From contig NZ_CP015596.1 in NCBI RefSeq assembly GCF_001644575.1, positions 1,798,001 through 1,862,000 on the forward strand: a stretch of 64,000 nt of DNA, read 5' to 3'. This DNA is from Mycobacterium adipatum. Its GTDB lineage: Bacteria > Actinomycetota > Actinomycetes > Mycobacteriales > Mycobacteriaceae. Position numbers and translations under genes: made by a program. The notes beneath the pieces are model-generated. The model made no database searches, was not told where the DNA came from, and saw nothing but the letters and a program-made list of their open reading frames with translations. Shown here in pieces: positions 47,928 to 57,156 of this stretch (the first letter of the stretch is position 1; each line of letters starts with the position of its first letter).

Positions 47928-49421
47928 TCAGGCCGACGACAGCGCGGTCGCCCGTGCGTCGCGTGCCACCGCCGTGTAGTCACCGAACCGGAAGTCCCGC
48001 ATCTGTCGAAGATACTGGGTGGCGAACCCGGGGTACATGGAGGCATTGAATCCGTCCGCGGTGAGGTACCAACTGCTGCACCCGCTCATCCAGGTGGTCT
48101 TGCGCAGTCGGCGCTGCAGCGCGGCGTTGTGCCGTTGCTGGACATCCGCGCGGACGTCGAGGTAGCGCAGGTTGTCGCGCACGATCGTGCCGATGGCGGT
48201 GACGGCGTAGTCGATCTGCCCCTCGGAGTACACCAGCAGCGAGTTGTGTCCCGGGCCGGAGTTGGGCCCGGTCATCATGAAGAGGTTCGGGTACCCGTGG
48301 GCCTGGATGCTCTTGTACGCCTGTGCACCACCGGCCCATTCCTCGGCGAGTACGCGTCCACCGAGGCCGGTGACCGGGAACGGCGGGCCGGACAGGTGGA
48401 CGTCGTATCCGGTGGCGAACACGATGGCGTCGAGATGGTGTTCGATCCCGTCGCTGGTACGGATGCCGACCGGGCTGATCGTGGCGATGGGCCAGTCGAT
48501 GAGCTTGCAGTTGTCCTTCTGCAGCGCCGGGTAGTAGTCGTTGGAGATCAGCATGCGTTTGCAGCCCGGGGTGAAATCGGGTGTGAGTTGGCGGCGCAGC
48601 CACGGATCGGCGACCTGGCGGCGCAGGTGCGCCTTGCCCAGCCGTGACACCAGGCCGGTCAGCGGGGTGTCCCAGACCAGTGCGGTCGCGGTGACCTCGT
48701 GGCCCCAGAACAGCACCTGGCGGGCCAGTTCCTGGGCGGCCGGCACGTGGGCGAACAGGGCCTTGGCCGCCGCCGGGGTGGCGACATCCATCCGCGGTAC
48801 CACCCAGCCCGGGGTGCGCTGGAAAACCTTCACGTACCCGGCCTGCTTGACCAGTTCCGGCACGATCTGCACGGCGCTGGCGCCGGTCCCGATGACGGCC
48901 ACTCGCTTGCCGGTGAAGTCGTAGTCGTGATCCCAACGCGCGCTGTGGATCTTGTGACCGGTGTAGGTGTCCAGCCCGCGGATGTCGGGGAACTTGTGGT
49001 CGGTCAGCGGTCCCGAGGCCAGCACCACGGTGCGGGCCCGCAGGTGGGTTCCCGCGGTCGTCTCTACCGTCCAGATACCGGCCGCCTCGTCGAAGGACAG
49101 TCCGTTGACCTCGACGCCGAACCGGATGCGCCGGCGCAGGTCGAAATCGTCGATCATCGCCTCGATGTGTGCGCAGATCTCGCCGGCCGGCGAGTAGGCC
49201 CGCGACCAGTCCGGGTTCTTCGCGAACGAGTAGGAGTAGAGCAGTGAGGGGATATCGCAGGCCGCGCCGGGATAGGTGTTGTCCCGCCAGGTCCCGCCCA
49301 CTCGGTCGGCGCGTTCGACGATGACGAAGTCGTCGATGCCCGACTCGGCGAGCTTGATCGCGGTGCCGATTCCACTGAACCCCGCTCCGACGATGATGGT
49401 GTCGTGGGTGTGAGAGGTCAT
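47928..49421 (-). CDS. FAD-containing Baeyer-Villiger-type monooxygenase (mymA-like)
   Basis: A 497-residue flavin monooxygenase. FAD loop VGAGFSGIGTAI, the second Rossmann VIGTGASAVQIVPEL for NADPH, the BVMO long fingerprint GGTWRDNTYPGAACD and the short fingerprint YTGHKIHSARW. Expected to oxygenate a ketone or long-chain substrate. With the SDR and LipR-like genes upstream it resembles part of the M. tuberculosis mymA operon (Rv3083-Rv3085), which acts in envelope lipid modification under acid stress. Confidence 0.88.
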   Translation of the reverse strand: MTSHTHDTIIVGAGFSGIGTAIKLAESGIDDFVIVERADRVGGTWRDNTYPGAACDIPSLLYSYSFAKNPDWSRAYSPAGEICAHIEAMIDDFDLRRRIRFGVEVNGLSFDEAAGIWTVETTAGTHLRARTVVLASGPLTDHKFPDIRGLDTYTGHKIHSARWDHDYDFTGKRVAVIGTGASAVQIVPELVKQAGYVKVFQRTPGWVVPRMDVATPAAAKALFAHVPAAQELARQVLFWGHEVTATALVWDTPLTGLVSRLGKAHLRRQVADPWLRRQLTPDFTPGCKRMLISNDYYPALQKDNCKLIDWPIATISPVGIRTSDGIEHHLDAIVFATGYDVHLSGPPFPVTGLGGRVLAEEWAGGAQAYKSIQAHGYPNLFMMTGPNSGPGHNSLLVYSEGQIDYAVTAIGTIVRDNLRYLDVRADVQQRHNAALQRRLRKTTWMSGCSSWYLTADGFNASMYPGFATQYLRQMRDFRFGDYTAVARDARATALSSA

Positions 49422-49422
49422 G

Positions 49423-50343
49423 TCAGGCCGCCGGCTTGTAGGTCAGTTCCTTGAACCAGGACGGGATCGGTTTCAGGATGGCCCGGGGCAGGTGGTCGGA
49501 GGCGGCCACCATCGGGTTGGCCACCCAGTGGTAGGGATTGCGGTCGTTGACCACCATGCGGGCGTGGAGCTTGAGGATCTGGTAAGTCGGTACCCGCCAG
49601 GTGTTCTCACCTCGTCCGCCGATGTCCTTGAAGCGCATCATCGCCTTGTAGAGACGCTCGGGTTCCAGGCCCATGCCGACGATGTTGTTGCGCATCCGGT
49701 TCAGCAGCGGGACGTAGATGATCATCCCGATGATGAGTCCGGGGGAGGCGACGCTGCCGACGAAATCGATGGCCAACTTGCGTGCCTTGGCGTTCCCGAT
49801 CATGTTGAGCACTTCGAAATCCACCGCGATGTGCCGTGATTCGTCGCTGTTGATCTTCTCGAACACCTGATGGCAGACCGGGTCGTCGACCTCGTCGAGC
49901 AGGAACTTCAGCAGCGCGCCGTCCAGCGCGACCTCGAGCATCGGGATGACGGTGCCCAGCACCGACAGCGACATGTCGTCGGCGTAGGTGTCCAGCCAGT
50001 CGATCGCCAGCCGGATGTTGACGTTGGGTTCCGGCATTTCGCCGTCCTCGAGCATTCCCCAACGTTTCATCAGCGCCAGTTCGGCATTGGCGTGCCGCTG
50101 TTCCTCGGCGTGGAAGTAGCGGTAGATCTCGGCCAGTGTCGGGGTGGGCGCCTTCTTGGCCAGCGCGGCGAACCCGCGTGCGCCGACGTTCTCGATCCAG
50201 CACAGGTCGGCCATGAAAGCCTTGAGCTTGGGCCGGAACTCGTCACTGATGGTCTCGGCGCCCGGCGCGTCCCAGTCGATATCGGCCAGCGCCCACTGCC
50301 GGTCCTTGATCTTGGTGAGCATGACGTCCATGTCGATAGCCAT
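49423..50343 (-). CDS. ferritin-like diiron oxygenase
   Basis: A 306-residue ferritin-like protein. Two metal motifs, FHAEEQRHANAE and NSDESRHIAVDFE, provide the carboxylate-His pairs of a diiron site, and earlier glutamates (CWIENVG) complete it. Such proteins include N-oxygenases and desaturases. The gene sits between the SDR and the monooxygenase with gaps of 1-2 bases, so it is part of the same operon; it is not found in the classical mymA operon. Substrate unknown. Confidence 0.72.
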   Translation of the reverse strand: MAIDMDVMLTKIKDRQWALADIDWDAPGAETISDEFRPKLKAFMADLCWIENVGARGFAALAKKAPTPTLAEIYRYFHAEEQRHANAELALMKRWGMLEDGEMPEPNVNIRLAIDWLDTYADDMSLSVLGTVIPMLEVALDGALLKFLLDEVDDPVCHQVFEKINSDESRHIAVDFEVLNMIGNAKARKLAIDFVGSVASPGLIIGMIIYVPLLNRMRNNIVGMGLEPERLYKAMMRFKDIGGRGENTWRVPTYQILKLHARMVVNDRNPYHWVANPMVAASDHLPRAILKPIPSWFKELTYKPAA

Positions 50344-50345
50344 TG

Positions 50346-51197
50346 TCAGACCTCCTGGGGTGCGGTGATGCGGGCGGTGAGGCCGACGGCGCGGGTGTAC
50401 ACCGTCGGTGTGAATCGTTTGATGCCCCAGCCGATCCGGGCGTCGGGTTGCGGCATGCAGTACAGGCCGCCGCGGTCGTTGGTGTCCAGGCACATCCGGG
50501 CGACCTTCTGCGGGCTGAACCCCGTCCAGCGCATCAGGGTGTCGGCGAGCTGGCTGGAACCGGCGGTGATGCGTTCGGTGTCGAGAATGTTGGTCTTGAC
50601 GAAGGTGGGACACAGCGCGGTGACGTTGATCCCGGTGCCGGCGAGTTCGGCGGCCAGGGTCTCCGACAGCGACAGGGTGCCGGCTTTGCTCACGTTGTAG
50701 GCGGCCATCCCGGGTGCCGCGCCGAATGCCGCCGCCGAGGCGACGTTGATGATGCCGCGTGGCTGGTCGGTCTGGGCGCTACGCAGCAGTGGGGCGAACA
50801 CGTGGCAGCCGTGGATGGGCCCCCACAGGTTCACTCCGAGCACCCAATGCCAGTCCTGCAGGCTGGTCTGGCCGATCGGGGTGCCGCCGGCGCCGACCCC
50901 GGCGTTGTTGATCACCAGCGTGGGCGGCCCGCCGAACCAACTCTGCGCATCGTCGGCCAGGGCCTGCACGTCCTCGATCCGCGAGACATCGCAACGCAGT
51001 ACGGTCGCCTCGCCGCCTGCGGCGGTGATCTCCGCGGCGGTGGCGGCCGCGGTGTTCTCGTCGATGTCGCTGCACACCACCCGTCCGCCGCGGGCGGCGA
51101 GTTCGAGGGCGAACGCGGCGCCGATCCCACTGCCGGCTCCGGTGACGACGGCGTCGGCGTGGCGGCTGCGCCGGCGTGGGTTGAGAAACGGGATCAT
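50346..51197 (-). CDS. short-chain dehydrogenase/reductase
   Basis: A 283-residue classical SDR: cofactor loop VVTGAGSGIGAAFA, NNAG, the catalytic YNVSK. It resembles Rv3085 of the mymA operon. The ATG at 51197 overlaps the stop of the LipR-like gene (ATGA), so translation is coupled. Confidence 0.88.
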   Translation of the reverse strand: MIPFLNPRRRSRHADAVVTGAGSGIGAAFALELAARGGRVVCSDIDENTAAATAAEITAAGGEATVLRCDVSRIEDVQALADDAQSWFGGPPTLVINNAGVGAGGTPIGQTSLQDWHWVLGVNLWGPIHGCHVFAPLLRSAQTDQPRGIINVASAAAFGAAPGMAAYNVSKAGTLSLSETLAAELAGTGINVTALCPTFVKTNILDTERITAGSSQLADTLMRWTGFSPQKVARMCLDTNDRGGLYCMPQPDARIGWGIKRFTPTVYTRAVGLTARITAPQEV

Positions 51198-52180
51198 CCG
51201 GCTACCCGATCGGCAGTGTTGTGCCGCAATGCATCCGCGATGAAGGCGGTGATCTTGCGCATGGCCGGGACGGCCTCGGGGGTCAGTCGGGGTAGCGCCT
51301 GGAACACATGCACCTGATCCGGCCAGATCTGCAACTCGCTGGTGCCGCCGGCGGAGCGGATGTCCGCGGCCAGGGTGCGGGCATCGGCTTGCAGCATCTC
51401 GGCGCCACCGGCCTGGATCAGGGTGGGGGGCATCCGGCGCCCGCCCGCGACGTCGAGGGTGAGCCGATGATGGTTGAGATCCATTCCAGCGCAATACAAG
51501 CCGATCAGCCTGGCGGCATCGGCGGCGCGGATCGCCGGATCGTCACGCAGTGTCTCGCGGGCGCGGGCCAGCGCGAAGGTGAGGTCGTAGAGCGGGGAGA
51601 GCAGTGCCAGCGCGGCCGGATGCGGGACGCCGGGCTGCAGCAGCATGTCGACCGCGAGGTGACCACCCGCGGAATCGCCGGCGATCACCATGCGTTCGGG
51701 GTCCAGGTCGCATTGGGTAGTCAGCCAGTCCCAGCCGGCGCGCACATCGTCAGCGGCGGTGGGGAAGCGGTGTCTGGGTGCAAGCCGGTAGTCCACGCAG
51801 AACACCGGGAGACCGGTGAGCCGGGACAGCCAGGCGGTGAGTCTGCGGTGGGTGCGTGGCGAGCACAGCGCATAACCGCTGCCGTGCACGTAGTAGATCG
51901 CCCGGGTCTCGTCGGTGGCGGTGCGGGTGGCGCTGCGGACCCATTCCCCGACCACCCGGCGGCCGTCGGGAAGGCAGACGTCGACCTGCTCGACGTCGGT
52001 GCCCGCCAGTGACGGCCCGAAGGTGTCCATCACGCGGGCCACGATCTGCCGCGACGCCCACAACCCCCACGCCCGTTCGGGCGGCAATATCGTGCTGATC
52101 TGCCGCAACGTCACGCTGCTGATGACGGCGGCGCCGCGGGACTGCAGCGATCCGCGGGCGGGAAGGGACTGCTCGGGCAT
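51194..52180 (-). CDS. hormone-sensitive-lipase-type esterase, LipR-like
   Basis: A 328-residue alpha/beta hydrolase of the HSL group. The nucleophile is in GDSAGGHLAVD, the acid/His in the C-terminal DQVHVFQ. The oxyanion loop reads YVHGSGYALCS, where most members have HGGG. The ATG at 52180 follows GGAGG in place; upstream alternatives lack a site. First gene of the mymA-like operon. Confidence 0.87.
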   Translation of the reverse strand: MPEQSLPARGSLQSRGAAVISSVTLRQISTILPPERAWGLWASRQIVARVMDTFGPSLAGTDVEQVDVCLPDGRRVVGEWVRSATRTATDETRAIYYVHGSGYALCSPRTHRRLTAWLSRLTGLPVFCVDYRLAPRHRFPTAADDVRAGWDWLTTQCDLDPERMVIAGDSAGGHLAVDMLLQPGVPHPAALALLSPLYDLTFALARARETLRDDPAIRAADAARLIGLYCAGMDLNHHRLTLDVAGGRRMPPTLIQAGGAEMLQADARTLAADIRSAGGTSELQIWPDQVHVFQALPRLTPEAVPAMRKITAFIADALRHNTADRVAG

Positions 52181-52226
52181 TCGGACCTCCATCGGTCGAG
52201 CGTCCGATGAGTACACCTTCAATTGG

Positions 52227-52247
52227 TGACATTTGTCAATGTCAACA
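52227..52247 (-). promoter_or_regulatory. candidate operator/promoter of the mymA-like operon
   Basis: TGACA-TT-TGTCA at 52227-52238 forms an inverted repeat, and TGTCA is repeated again at 52240-52244. On the minus strand TTGACA at 52241-52246 is a consensus -35, so a repressor here would block the promoter 47 bases before the operon start. Confidence 0.6.
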
Positions 52248-52294
52248 TTCGGTGTTGTGTGACCCAGCTCCCATGCTCGGGCTACCGGCCTCGG

Positions 52295-54214
52295 TTACCG
52301 GGGTGGGTCGCCGCGCCAGCTGAAACTGTTGACGTACTTGCCCATATCCAGTGCCAGCTGCAGGTTGGCCGCCGACGGCTTACCGGAACCGAAATCCGGA
52401 CCGAAGGCGCGATACGGCCCCACCGCGCCGGCGATCAACGCCAGATCGTTCTTCACCGCCACCATCACGATCACCCGCATCCGGGTCGAACTGCTCATCG
52501 CCCCCTGCGGCCACAGATCGGCGGCCAAGCCGTAGCCGTGCTGGTACCCGACCATCGTGTTCGGGATCTCGTAGGCCGTCTTGGTGTCCGGGAACGTCTC
52601 GTTCACCAGATCCACCGCGATCTCCTTCGGGGTGCGCCCGGCGGCCGGGCGGCTGAACAGCTGCATCGTTCCACCGTCGCCGGCCTGCAGCACGGCGGTG
52701 ACGCCGTTGTCCTGCTTGGAGATCTGATACGCGGCGCCCTCCACCGGATACGACACCGAAAATGCCCCGTCTGCGGAGGTGAACCGGGGATTGATCTCGA
52801 CCGCGCGGTTCATCGGCGGACTGCCGCAGTCCGGCGGGCAGATGTACTTGGCGGCCGGTTTCGAGATCAGCCCGGACAGCCCGACCAAGGAGCCGGCCAG
52901 CACGACGACCGCGATCCCCAGCACCAGCGCCACCGTGCGGAACGATGTCTTCGGTGGCTCAAGCGCCTCGAAGGTGCCCGCGTGCAGCGAGTAACCGGGC
53001 TTGAGGCCCACCACAATCTCCCCGGTTGCGGGTTCCTCGGCCAGCCGGATGGGGCGATCGTCGCGCCGGGTTCGCCGCGATCGGCGTGAGGAGGCGTGCA
53101 TGGCCGCCCCGCAGGCCGCGCAGAACGGCGCATCGGGGACGACGTGGTCACACTCGACGCACAGGATCGGTTCGTCGGTGCGGATCTCGTCCTGTGCCTC
53201 GTGCAGCAGGGCCAGGTGCAGGCCGATCCGCAGCGCGAGAAGCGCGAGCGCGGTGAGCGTCAGGTGCCCGGCCAGTTGCAGCCACTGGGGGAAGCGCGCC
53301 ACGTCGAGCAGGCCGAGCCCGGCGTAGACCGCGACCACCACCAACGCGATCACGATGAGGGTGCCGCGCACGAAGCCGCGGTTCTTGTACACCTTGGTCG
53401 GCGGCCTGGTGAACCACAGTGCGGTACCGATCAGGCCGCCGACGGCGGCGGCGGTCAGCGGCATCGCGATACCGCGGATCCCGGCCTCCACGAGCAGCCC
53501 GTCCAGCGGGCGGACCCGGTTGATCATCCCGGTGCTGAATTGCGGTGCCAGCCGGCTCAGGGTCGCCGCGGCGGTGAACGTCAGTGCCCCCAGCGCGCCG
53601 ATGGCGTAGCCGTCCAACGATTCTCGGTTGCCGCGCCAACCGAGCCTGGCCACCAGCGCGGGTACGAGCATCAGCAGCATGCTGCCCACCGGCACGCCGA
53701 TGCCGTCGCGCAGGATGCGTCCGCCCGCGATACCGGCGCCCAGCGGGACACCGTAGGCCCGCGCCACGGCCGCTCCGGTCAACAGCACCCAGCCGACGCC
53801 GAGTACCACCCCGAGCGTGACCGTCAGGATCAGCGTGCTGCGGGGGATGTCGCGGGACACCCCGGATTCGCGCAGGTACAGCGCGAACAGCAGGGGGATG
53901 CCGAGGGAGGCGACGGCGATGAGCGCGGCCGGCATGCGCAGGACGGTGCCCACGGTGAGGGCCGTCGCCAGCAGCACCAGACCCATCAGGAACACCTTGC
54001 GTGACCGCGGTGCCAGATGCGGGAACAGTGAACTGGTCAGCGAGGGGGTGAGCAGGCGCTGTCCGGGTGCGGCGCTGAAGGCGCGGGCGCGCAGCCAGTG
54101 CGGACCGTCACCGCGTTGGTGATCGGCCAGGGGGACGCCGCAGAGTCCGCAGTAAACCCCTGCGGGAACGTCGATCTGGCAGACCTGGCATTCCATCATG
54201 CCGGGCGCGCTCAT
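52295..54214 (-). CDS. polytopic membrane protein with two zinc ribbons
   Basis: A 639-residue protein of unknown function. A zinc ribbon opens it (CQVCQIDVPAGVYCGLCG), then about 10 membrane helices in residues ~70-340, a second ribbon (CVECDHVVPDAPFCAACG), one more helix and an exported C-terminal domain of ~190 residues that starts after ISKPAAKYICPPDCG. The ATG overlaps the sedolisin stop by one base. The shared operon suggests it anchors, presents or is processed by that peptidase. Confidence 0.72.
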   Translation of the reverse strand: MSAPGMMECQVCQIDVPAGVYCGLCGVPLADHQRGDGPHWLRARAFSAAPGQRLLTPSLTSSLFPHLAPRSRKVFLMGLVLLATALTVGTVLRMPAALIAVASLGIPLLFALYLRESGVSRDIPRSTLILTVTLGVVLGVGWVLLTGAAVARAYGVPLGAGIAGGRILRDGIGVPVGSMLLMLVPALVARLGWRGNRESLDGYAIGALGALTFTAAATLSRLAPQFSTGMINRVRPLDGLLVEAGIRGIAMPLTAAAVGGLIGTALWFTRPPTKVYKNRGFVRGTLIVIALVVVAVYAGLGLLDVARFPQWLQLAGHLTLTALALLALRIGLHLALLHEAQDEIRTDEPILCVECDHVVPDAPFCAACGAAMHASSRRSRRTRRDDRPIRLAEEPATGEIVVGLKPGYSLHAGTFEALEPPKTSFRTVALVLGIAVVVLAGSLVGLSGLISKPAAKYICPPDCGSPPMNRAVEINPRFTSADGAFSVSYPVEGAAYQISKQDNGVTAVLQAGDGGTMQLFSRPAAGRTPKEIAVDLVNETFPDTKTAYEIPNTMVGYQHGYGLAADLWPQGAMSSSTRMRVIVMVAVKNDLALIAGAVGPYRAFGPDFGSGKPSAANLQLALDMGKYVNSFSWRGDPPR

Positions 54215-55818
54215 CAGGCACCCACCCGTTGGGCGATTTGGAGGTTGCGGACCAGATTGTCGATATCCGGGGTGCCGAGGCCGGTGACCAGGTCGTAGCC
54301 GGGGCCGGCATTGTCGACGGCGTTGCCGCCCAAGGTCACATCGCGGAAAGCCGGTCGGGGCGCGCCCTGGGCGATGCGGTACAGCAACGGGTTGATGTCA
54401 CCGATCAGGGCGTCGCCGTTCTCCAGAAGGTACTGGTTCATCACCGCGGTGAGTCCGGCCCAGATGGGTGCGGACTGCGAGGTGCCGCCACCGACGACGA
54501 TCTGATCGTTGAGGACGATCTTCACGCCGGTGAACGGGTCGGCCACCGCAGCGATGTCCGGCGTCATGCGCTTGCCGTCGTGTCGTTCGGCTGCGACCGT
54601 GGAAGCGGCGGTCCGTTGCCACGGCGGCATGTCGAAGAGTGCCGATACGCCGCCACCGGTGCCCTGGGACAGCGGGACGTCGAACCAGGTCTGCTCGGAC
54701 ACCCACGACCCGTCGGCGTCGGTGGACAGGGTGGTGCCGCCGACGCTGGTCATCTCGGGCAGCGAGGCGATCGAGTCGAGACCGACGTCCTGTTCGCTCG
54801 GTGGTGACGACCAGTCTTGTCCGCCACGGCATTCCATGCCGGCCAGATCGCCACTGGCGTTGTAGGCGGTGGTCCCGTGCGACTGGGCGGTGCGCAGCGC
54901 GGAACGGACCGGGGCCAGGTCGGCGGCGGTGATGAGTTTGTCGCAGCCCCAGCCGATCGAGAAACTCCAGACCGCGCCGGGGAACCGGCGATCGGTGTCC
55001 TCGAGCATCTCGCCGATCTTGCGGTACCCGCCGCCACCTTCGACGGTGGGCCGGGCATTGACCACGATCTTGCGAGCATCGGGGGCAATCGCATGTGCCA
55101 CTTGGAGATCCATCGACAGTTCGCCGCGCGGTTCCCCGGGTGATCCGCCGATGACCTCGGGGGTGAACTGTGGCAGGCCGAATGTGGTGGTGAACTTGTC
55201 CAGGTCGGACTGCCGGAAACCGTCGAAGGCGAAGATCACGATGGTGATACCCCTGCCGGTGAATCCGTCCCTGGCCAGATCGTCGGCGTTATAGGTGTTC
55301 AGCAACGCCTCCGGGGCCAACCCCTGATCGGGGACATCGAGGGGGATGTGGTCGGGGCGGGACATGTGATGTGGTGTGTAGCTGAGGATCCGGCCGATCT
55401 CGGCAACCTCGTCGCGCAACTGCTCGGGTACCGACGGCTGATGCGGTGAGGCATAGAAGAGTTGCCCTTTCCTGCCCCGATAGTCGCGCACGGAGACGTC
55501 GAATGCCCGCTCGACGGCATCGGGGGCTCCCTCGACGATGACCCAGTCATCGCCCGGGCGCCAGCGCACCGACAGCGACTGGTCCTGCGCCCAGTCCATC
55601 AGCGCGGTCGGCCGGGATTGGTCGGTGAGGGTGGCGGTGAGTTCGATGCGCTCCTCGCGGGCCGGTCCGAGATCGGTCGATGCGTCCAGCAGAGATGCGA
55701 AAGGGCCCTTGATGAGCGAGGCATCAGGGCGTTCCCGGTCGGCGTACAGATCCGCGGCGACCACCAGTGCTCCGATGAGGAGCAGGGCGGTCAGTGAGCG
55801 TGCGAGCACCGTTCTCAT
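54214..55818 (-). CDS. exported sedolisin (S53) serine-carboxyl peptidase
   Basis: A 534-residue acid-acting endopeptidase. A signal anchor (LTALLLIGALVVAADLYA) is followed by a pro-kumamolisin activation domain (~40-180). The catalytic Glu and Asp are in GELSMDLQVAHA, the oxyanion Asp in NASGDLAGM and the nucleophile Ser in GGGTSQSAPIWAG; the calcium site is FRDVTLGGN and GYDLVTGLGTPD. It is the first gene of a two-gene unit with the zinc-ribbon membrane protein. Confidence 0.88.
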   Translation of the reverse strand: MRTVLARSLTALLLIGALVVAADLYADRERPDASLIKGPFASLLDASTDLGPAREERIELTATLTDQSRPTALMDWAQDQSLSVRWRPGDDWVIVEGAPDAVERAFDVSVRDYRGRKGQLFYASPHQPSVPEQLRDEVAEIGRILSYTPHHMSRPDHIPLDVPDQGLAPEALLNTYNADDLARDGFTGRGITIVIFAFDGFRQSDLDKFTTTFGLPQFTPEVIGGSPGEPRGELSMDLQVAHAIAPDARKIVVNARPTVEGGGGYRKIGEMLEDTDRRFPGAVWSFSIGWGCDKLITAADLAPVRSALRTAQSHGTTAYNASGDLAGMECRGGQDWSSPPSEQDVGLDSIASLPEMTSVGGTTLSTDADGSWVSEQTWFDVPLSQGTGGGVSALFDMPPWQRTAASTVAAERHDGKRMTPDIAAVADPFTGVKIVLNDQIVVGGGTSQSAPIWAGLTAVMNQYLLENGDALIGDINPLLYRIAQGAPRPAFRDVTLGGNAVDNAGPGYDLVTGLGTPDIDNLVRNLQIAQRVGA

Positions 55819-55835
55819 GGTCTCAAACGAACTGA

Positions 55836-55864
55836 GGGCGGGTCCGAAAACTCCGGACCCGCCC
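55836..55864 (-). terminator. hairpin terminator of the small lipoprotein gene
   Basis: GGGCGGGTCCG at 55836-55846 pairs with CGGACCCGCCC at 55854-55864. It lies 20 bases beyond the lipoprotein stop on the minus strand. Confidence 0.7.
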
Positions 55865-55883
55865 CGTTCTCGGTTGATGTCGC

Positions 55884-56132
55884 TCAGTCGTTCTGCTGCG
55901 GGTCGAAGGTCGGCTGAGGCGCCGTGACCGGGGGAGTGAAGACGTTACCGCCGGTGGGGTTGATCGACTTCTCGGTCGGGGTCAACGACGACTCGGTGGT
56001 GGTCGTGGGGGTGGTCTCTTCGGGCTTGTCGCTGTCACTGCTGCACGCGGCGGTGAAGCCGATCATCGCGATGATGGCGGCACCGCCCACTGCTGCCGAA
56101 ATCCGCCGACGAGCCAGACGATTTGATGCCAT
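55884..56132 (-). CDS. small lipoprotein
   Basis: An 82-residue exported lipoprotein: twin-Arg-like RRRISAAVGGAAIIAMIGFTAAC ends in a lipobox FTAAC, and the mature part is a flexible Thr/Pro-rich chain with no recognisable domain. Start at 56132. The ~235 bases upstream to 56366 hold no other gene and should include its promoter. Confidence 0.65.
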   Translation of the reverse strand: MASNRLARRRISAAVGGAAIIAMIGFTAACSSDSDKPEETTPTTTTESSLTPTEKSINPTGGNVFTPPVTAPQPTFDPQQND

Positions 56133-56366
56133 GTTCGGTCCTTTACTTGTTCTCGGTGTAGTGAATCACTGGTCGGCGCGAAGATCCGCGAAAACCGGGT
56201 GCAGCAGTCCCGTTTTGAGGTCGGGATCTGGTGTCAGAAACTGTAACGCAGCGCCTGTATCAGTGCATTCCCTTACTCGAGCGTTGTTGATGACCGATTT
56301 GTGACGCTGATCTGGGCGTCCATTCCACCGCTTGACTGGCACACCCGACGAGTGTTTACTCGAGAC

Positions 56367-56382
56367 ATCGAACATGCGTTCG
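56367..56382 (+). promoter_or_regulatory. perfect SOS (LexA) box of imuA'-imuB
   Basis: TCGAACATGCGTTCGA matches TCGAAC-N4-GTTCGA at every defined base. It is 38 bases upstream of the imuA' start. Confidence 0.92.
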
Positions 56383-56419
56383 AACAAAGCTCGTTTCGGA
56401 TGATGCTGGAGGTGCTGCT

Positions 56420-57154
56420 GTGGTGGTGGCCATGGACCTGGAGCAGCACCGAAAAGAGCGTGCTGAGCAGGTAGAACAGCTGCGTCACAGGATAGCCGAA
56501 GTCTCCGGGAGGATGGGCATCCCGGGTGCGCGAAGAGGCGCCGACGCCGGACCGAATTCCGCCTCGGAGGCTTTGCTGAAACCTCTGGATCCGCCGATCG
56601 GGCCGCCTGAGGACGCGTTGCCGGTGCCATCCGGGTCCGAGCCTCTTTCGCAGCTGTTGCCCCGGGGGACGGTGGCGGTGCTGTCCGGGGCCAGATCACT
56701 GGCACTGCGGATGGTGGCGGCGGCCACCGCGGCCGGCGGGCACGCGGCCATCGTCGGGCAGCCCGATGTCGGTCTGATGGCGGCTGTGGAGATGGGCGCC
56801 GACCTGAGCCGGGTCGCGGTGATTCCCTATCCGGGGACCGATCCGGTGGAGGTGGCCGCGGTTCTGCTGGACGGTCTGGATCTTGTGGTGCTGGCGCTGG
56901 CCGGGCGATCGGTGCCGATGAGCAGAGCGCGGGCGGTCACGGCGCGCGCCCGGCAGAAGGGGTGCACGCTGCTGGTCACCGGGGGTGATTGGCACGGTGC
57001 CTCGGCTCGGCTGGATGCCAGGGTCTGCGGCTACGAGATGGTCGGTTCCGGGGGTGCCGCGATTCCCGGCCGGGGACGGATCGGGCGGGTGCGGTTGGAC
57101 ACCCGGACCAGGAGCCGGATTCCCGGGCAGCCGCGCCTCGCGGTCGGTGGCTGA
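56420..57154 (+). CDS. imuA': mutasome accessory factor ImuA'
   Basis: A 244-residue RecA-like remnant that works with ImuB and DnaE2 in SOS mutagenesis. Residues ~75-210 resemble a RecA core without an intact Walker A ([22 protein letters not shown]), as in Rv3395c. The GTG at 56420 has GGAGG seven bases upstream; ATG at 56432 is an alternative. The basic C-terminus is thought to contact ImuB. Two bases separate it from imuB. Confidence 0.88.
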   Translation: MVVAMDLEQHRKERAEQVEQLRHRIAEVSGRMGIPGARRGADAGPNSASEALLKPLDPPIGPPEDALPVPSGSEPLSQLLPRGTVAVLSGARSLALRMVAAATAAGGHAAIVGQPDVGLMAAVEMGADLSRVAVIPYPGTDPVEVAAVLLDGLDLVVLALAGRSVPMSRARAVTARARQKGCTLLVTGGDWHGASARLDARVCGYEMVGSGGAAIPGRGRIGRVRLDTRTRSRIPGQPRLAVGG

Positions 57155-57156
57155 CG

